Shown here in pieces: positions 62,942 through 64,000 of a DNA stretch of 64,000 bases. The number at the start of each line of letters is the position of its first letter. Within the stretch, counting starts at the first letter, position 1. The DNA is from Streptomyces sp. NRRL F-2664 (GTDB lineage: Bacteria > Actinomycetota > Actinomycetes > Streptomycetales > Streptomycetaceae): positions 1 through 64,000 of the forward strand of contig NZ_JOFX01000008.1 of NCBI RefSeq assembly GCF_000719345.1, given 5' to 3'. A program made the position numbers and the translations under genes. The notes under the pieces were generated by a model. That model did not search any database. It saw only the letters and a program-made list of their open reading frames with translations, and was not told where the DNA came from.

Positions 62942-62978
62942 GGCAGGCTTCTCTCTGGCTGGCTGTGCGGGTGGTGGG

Positions 62979-63821
62979 CTAGGCGGCGGTGCCAAGGGCG
63001 CTCTGCGGCCCCCTGGGGCCGAGGACCCGGTCGACGTAGGTGCGGTCCTTGCCGAGGCGGATGGCGGCCTCGGTTCGAGTGAGGCCGGCGACGGTGACCA
63101 GGAAGGTGGCTTCCTCGGCGAGGAGGTCGGCCTTGCTCAGGCCGTACTCGGGGGTGAAGTGCGGGTCGTCGATGGCGTCGGGGAAGCGCGCCCAGTACTT
63201 GGGCGGGGCCCACCGGAGGCTGGCGGCTCGGCGCCTGGCCCGTTTGGCGCTGGCCTTGCTGACTCCGTGCCGCTCCGGGGAGCTGTTTCCCAGCCGCTCG
63301 AATGCCAGGCGAACCGAGTGGGCGGTCTGGCCGCTGGTGACTTCCTTCTTCAGGAGGTCGTCGACCCAGCCGGGGTGAATGCCGATGATCGGCCCAAGCC
63401 TGACGAGCGGCCATCCGATGGCGGCAAGGGCCTGGATGCGGCGTCGGGTGCCGGTGGCGTCGATGGTGCCGGGGATGATGTCGGCAGTGGTGACAGCCAA
63501 GATCCGGGCCGCGGTTTCCGGGTTGGTGCGGCGCTTGCGCGGGCGGCCGACACCGGGGGGCCGGACGAATGACGTGATGTTGGCGGGGTGGTAGCCGAGG
63601 TGCTTGGCGAGCTTGGTGGTGCTGATGCCGGCGGCCTGGAGTTGGAGGATGTGCTGCCGGACGGGCTCAGCGTCGACGAGCTTGTTGTAGGTGTTGCCGC
63701 GCTTGGCTGCGTGGTGCTGTCGCTGCCATTCGTTGTAGCCGTCGTAGCAGGTGCGGCATTTGCATCCGTGCCACTTGTGACGGGAGAGGCTGCCATGGGG
63801 CGGGAGCGGCTTGCTGGTCAC
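62979..63821 (-). CDS. Early HTH-rich protein with zinc start
   Basis: 280 residues. HKWHGCKCRTCYDGYNEWQR supplies a zinc-type Cys cluster. Three HTH-like segments follow: VRQHILQLQAAGISTTKLAK (55-80), RRIQALAAIGWPLVRLGPII (127-147) and FLVTVAGLTRTEAAIRLGKD (240-259). This multi-HTH architecture is seen in actinophage early proteins, and a DNA-binding regulator or sigma-like role is plausible. The GTG at 63821 overlaps the preceding stop (GTGA). Family name unknown to me. Confidence 0.65.
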   Translation of the reverse strand: MTSKPLPPHGSLSRHKWHGCKCRTCYDGYNEWQRQHHAAKRGNTYNKLVDAEPVRQHILQLQAAGISTTKLAKHLGYHPANITSFVRPPGVGRPRKRRTNPETAARILAVTTADIIPGTIDATGTRRRIQALAAIGWPLVRLGPIIGIHPGWVDDLLKKEVTSGQTAHSVRLAFERLGNSSPERHGVSKASAKRARRRAASLRWAPPKYWARFPDAIDDPHFTPEYGLSKADLLAEEATFLVTVAGLTRTEAAIRLGKDRTYVDRVLGPRGPQSALGTAA

Positions 63822-64000
63822 TGGGGGTCCTCCGTCCGGTGCTGGCGCTGGTTGGGGAGTTGGGTGGTGCCGCGGGGCGGGTCGGGCCAGATCTCGTACA
63901 GCTGGGCGATCTCGAGGGCTTTGCGGGCGGCGGCGAGGTCGCGGCGGACGTCGTCTTCGGTGCGGCGGGTGGTGGTGCTGGCCTGCCATGCGGCCCGGTC
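63818..64000 (-). CDS. Early protein, 3' end only (runs off the window)
   Basis: The last 60 codons of a minus-strand gene: DRAAWQASTTTRRTEDDVRR, DLAAARKALEIAQLYEIWPD, then a Gln/Arg end with TGA at 63818-63820. Helical, with heptads. The start lies past position 64000. It shows that the early operon continues beyond the window. Confidence 0.6.
   Translation of the reverse strand, partial: DRAAWQASTTTRRTEDDVRRDLAAARKALEIAQLYEIWPDPPRGTTQLPNQRQHRTEDPQ

Noticed and set aside
1..64000. CRISPR array
   Set aside because: No evenly spaced 25-40-base repeats with unique spacers were seen; the repeat clusters at 47.9-48.1 kb and 62.2-62.4 kb are short motifs with close spacing, and no cas genes are present.

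Overview
The window is high-GC actinomycete DNA, almost certainly Streptomyces. It has GTG and TTG starts, an ATGA/GTGA-coupled gene style, a melC1-melC2 tyrosinase pair, a subtilisin with a P domain, and many GntR and XRE regulators of the kind usual in that genus. Nothing was searched against databases; all calls come from reading the sequence and from family knowledge.

Left part, about 1-17.6 kb, is chromosomal. It opens with a decayed patch: IS110- and IS5-type transposase remnants, a frameshifted ferredoxin remnant and a frameshifted KDPG-aldolase remnant. Intact genes follow. These are a sigma factor fused to a membrane-anchored CAP domain, glutamate decarboxylase with an MFS exporter and an ArsR-type regulator on the same strand, a MerR regulator divergent from an erythromycin-esterase-like enzyme, melC1-melC2, a CitAB/DcuSR-type two-component system divergent from a DctA-type dicarboxylate symporter, a subtilase, and a 5'-truncated alpha/beta hydrolase.

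From about 17.7 kb to the right edge, and continuing past it, lies a prophage-like element. Its left flank (17.8-24.5 kb) holds small regulators and accessory genes on both strands, plus a small serine recombinase coupled to an endonuclease VII-like nuclease. Reading leftward on the minus strand, the virion genes then run in normal siphovirus order: small terminase candidate and large terminase, portal, prohead protease, capsid, connectors, tail tube, tail chaperones with a -1 frameshift site, tape measure, tail tip, endolysin, holin. HNH nucleases, a lipoprotein and extra structural-looking genes lie upstream of the terminase (42-46.5 kb).

At 47.4-54.3 kb, between the virion genes and the early genes, is a module that looks like a Streptomyces conjugative plasmid or AICE. 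It has an FtsK/TraB-type DNA pump, a TraA-like protein, a Spd-like membrane protein, small transfer-type genes, an excisionase-like HTH protein, and two tandem GntR/UTRA repressor-type genes divergent from them. A cluster of five GCACACC repeats lies just behind the pump gene and is a candidate clt transfer site. The region 54.4-64 kb is an early operon of many small overlapping genes. It includes two SLOG-type nucleotide-binding proteins, a C5-cytosine methyltransferase and a replication-initiator-like protein whose coding sequence carries phased iteron-like repeats, in the manner of lambda O.

Taken together, the element reads as a phage-plasmid hybrid. It has a complete virion set, its own candidate origin, and a candidate machine for double-stranded DNA transfer between hyphae. 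No large integrase is visible; either the small serine recombinase serves or the integrase lies beyond position 64000.
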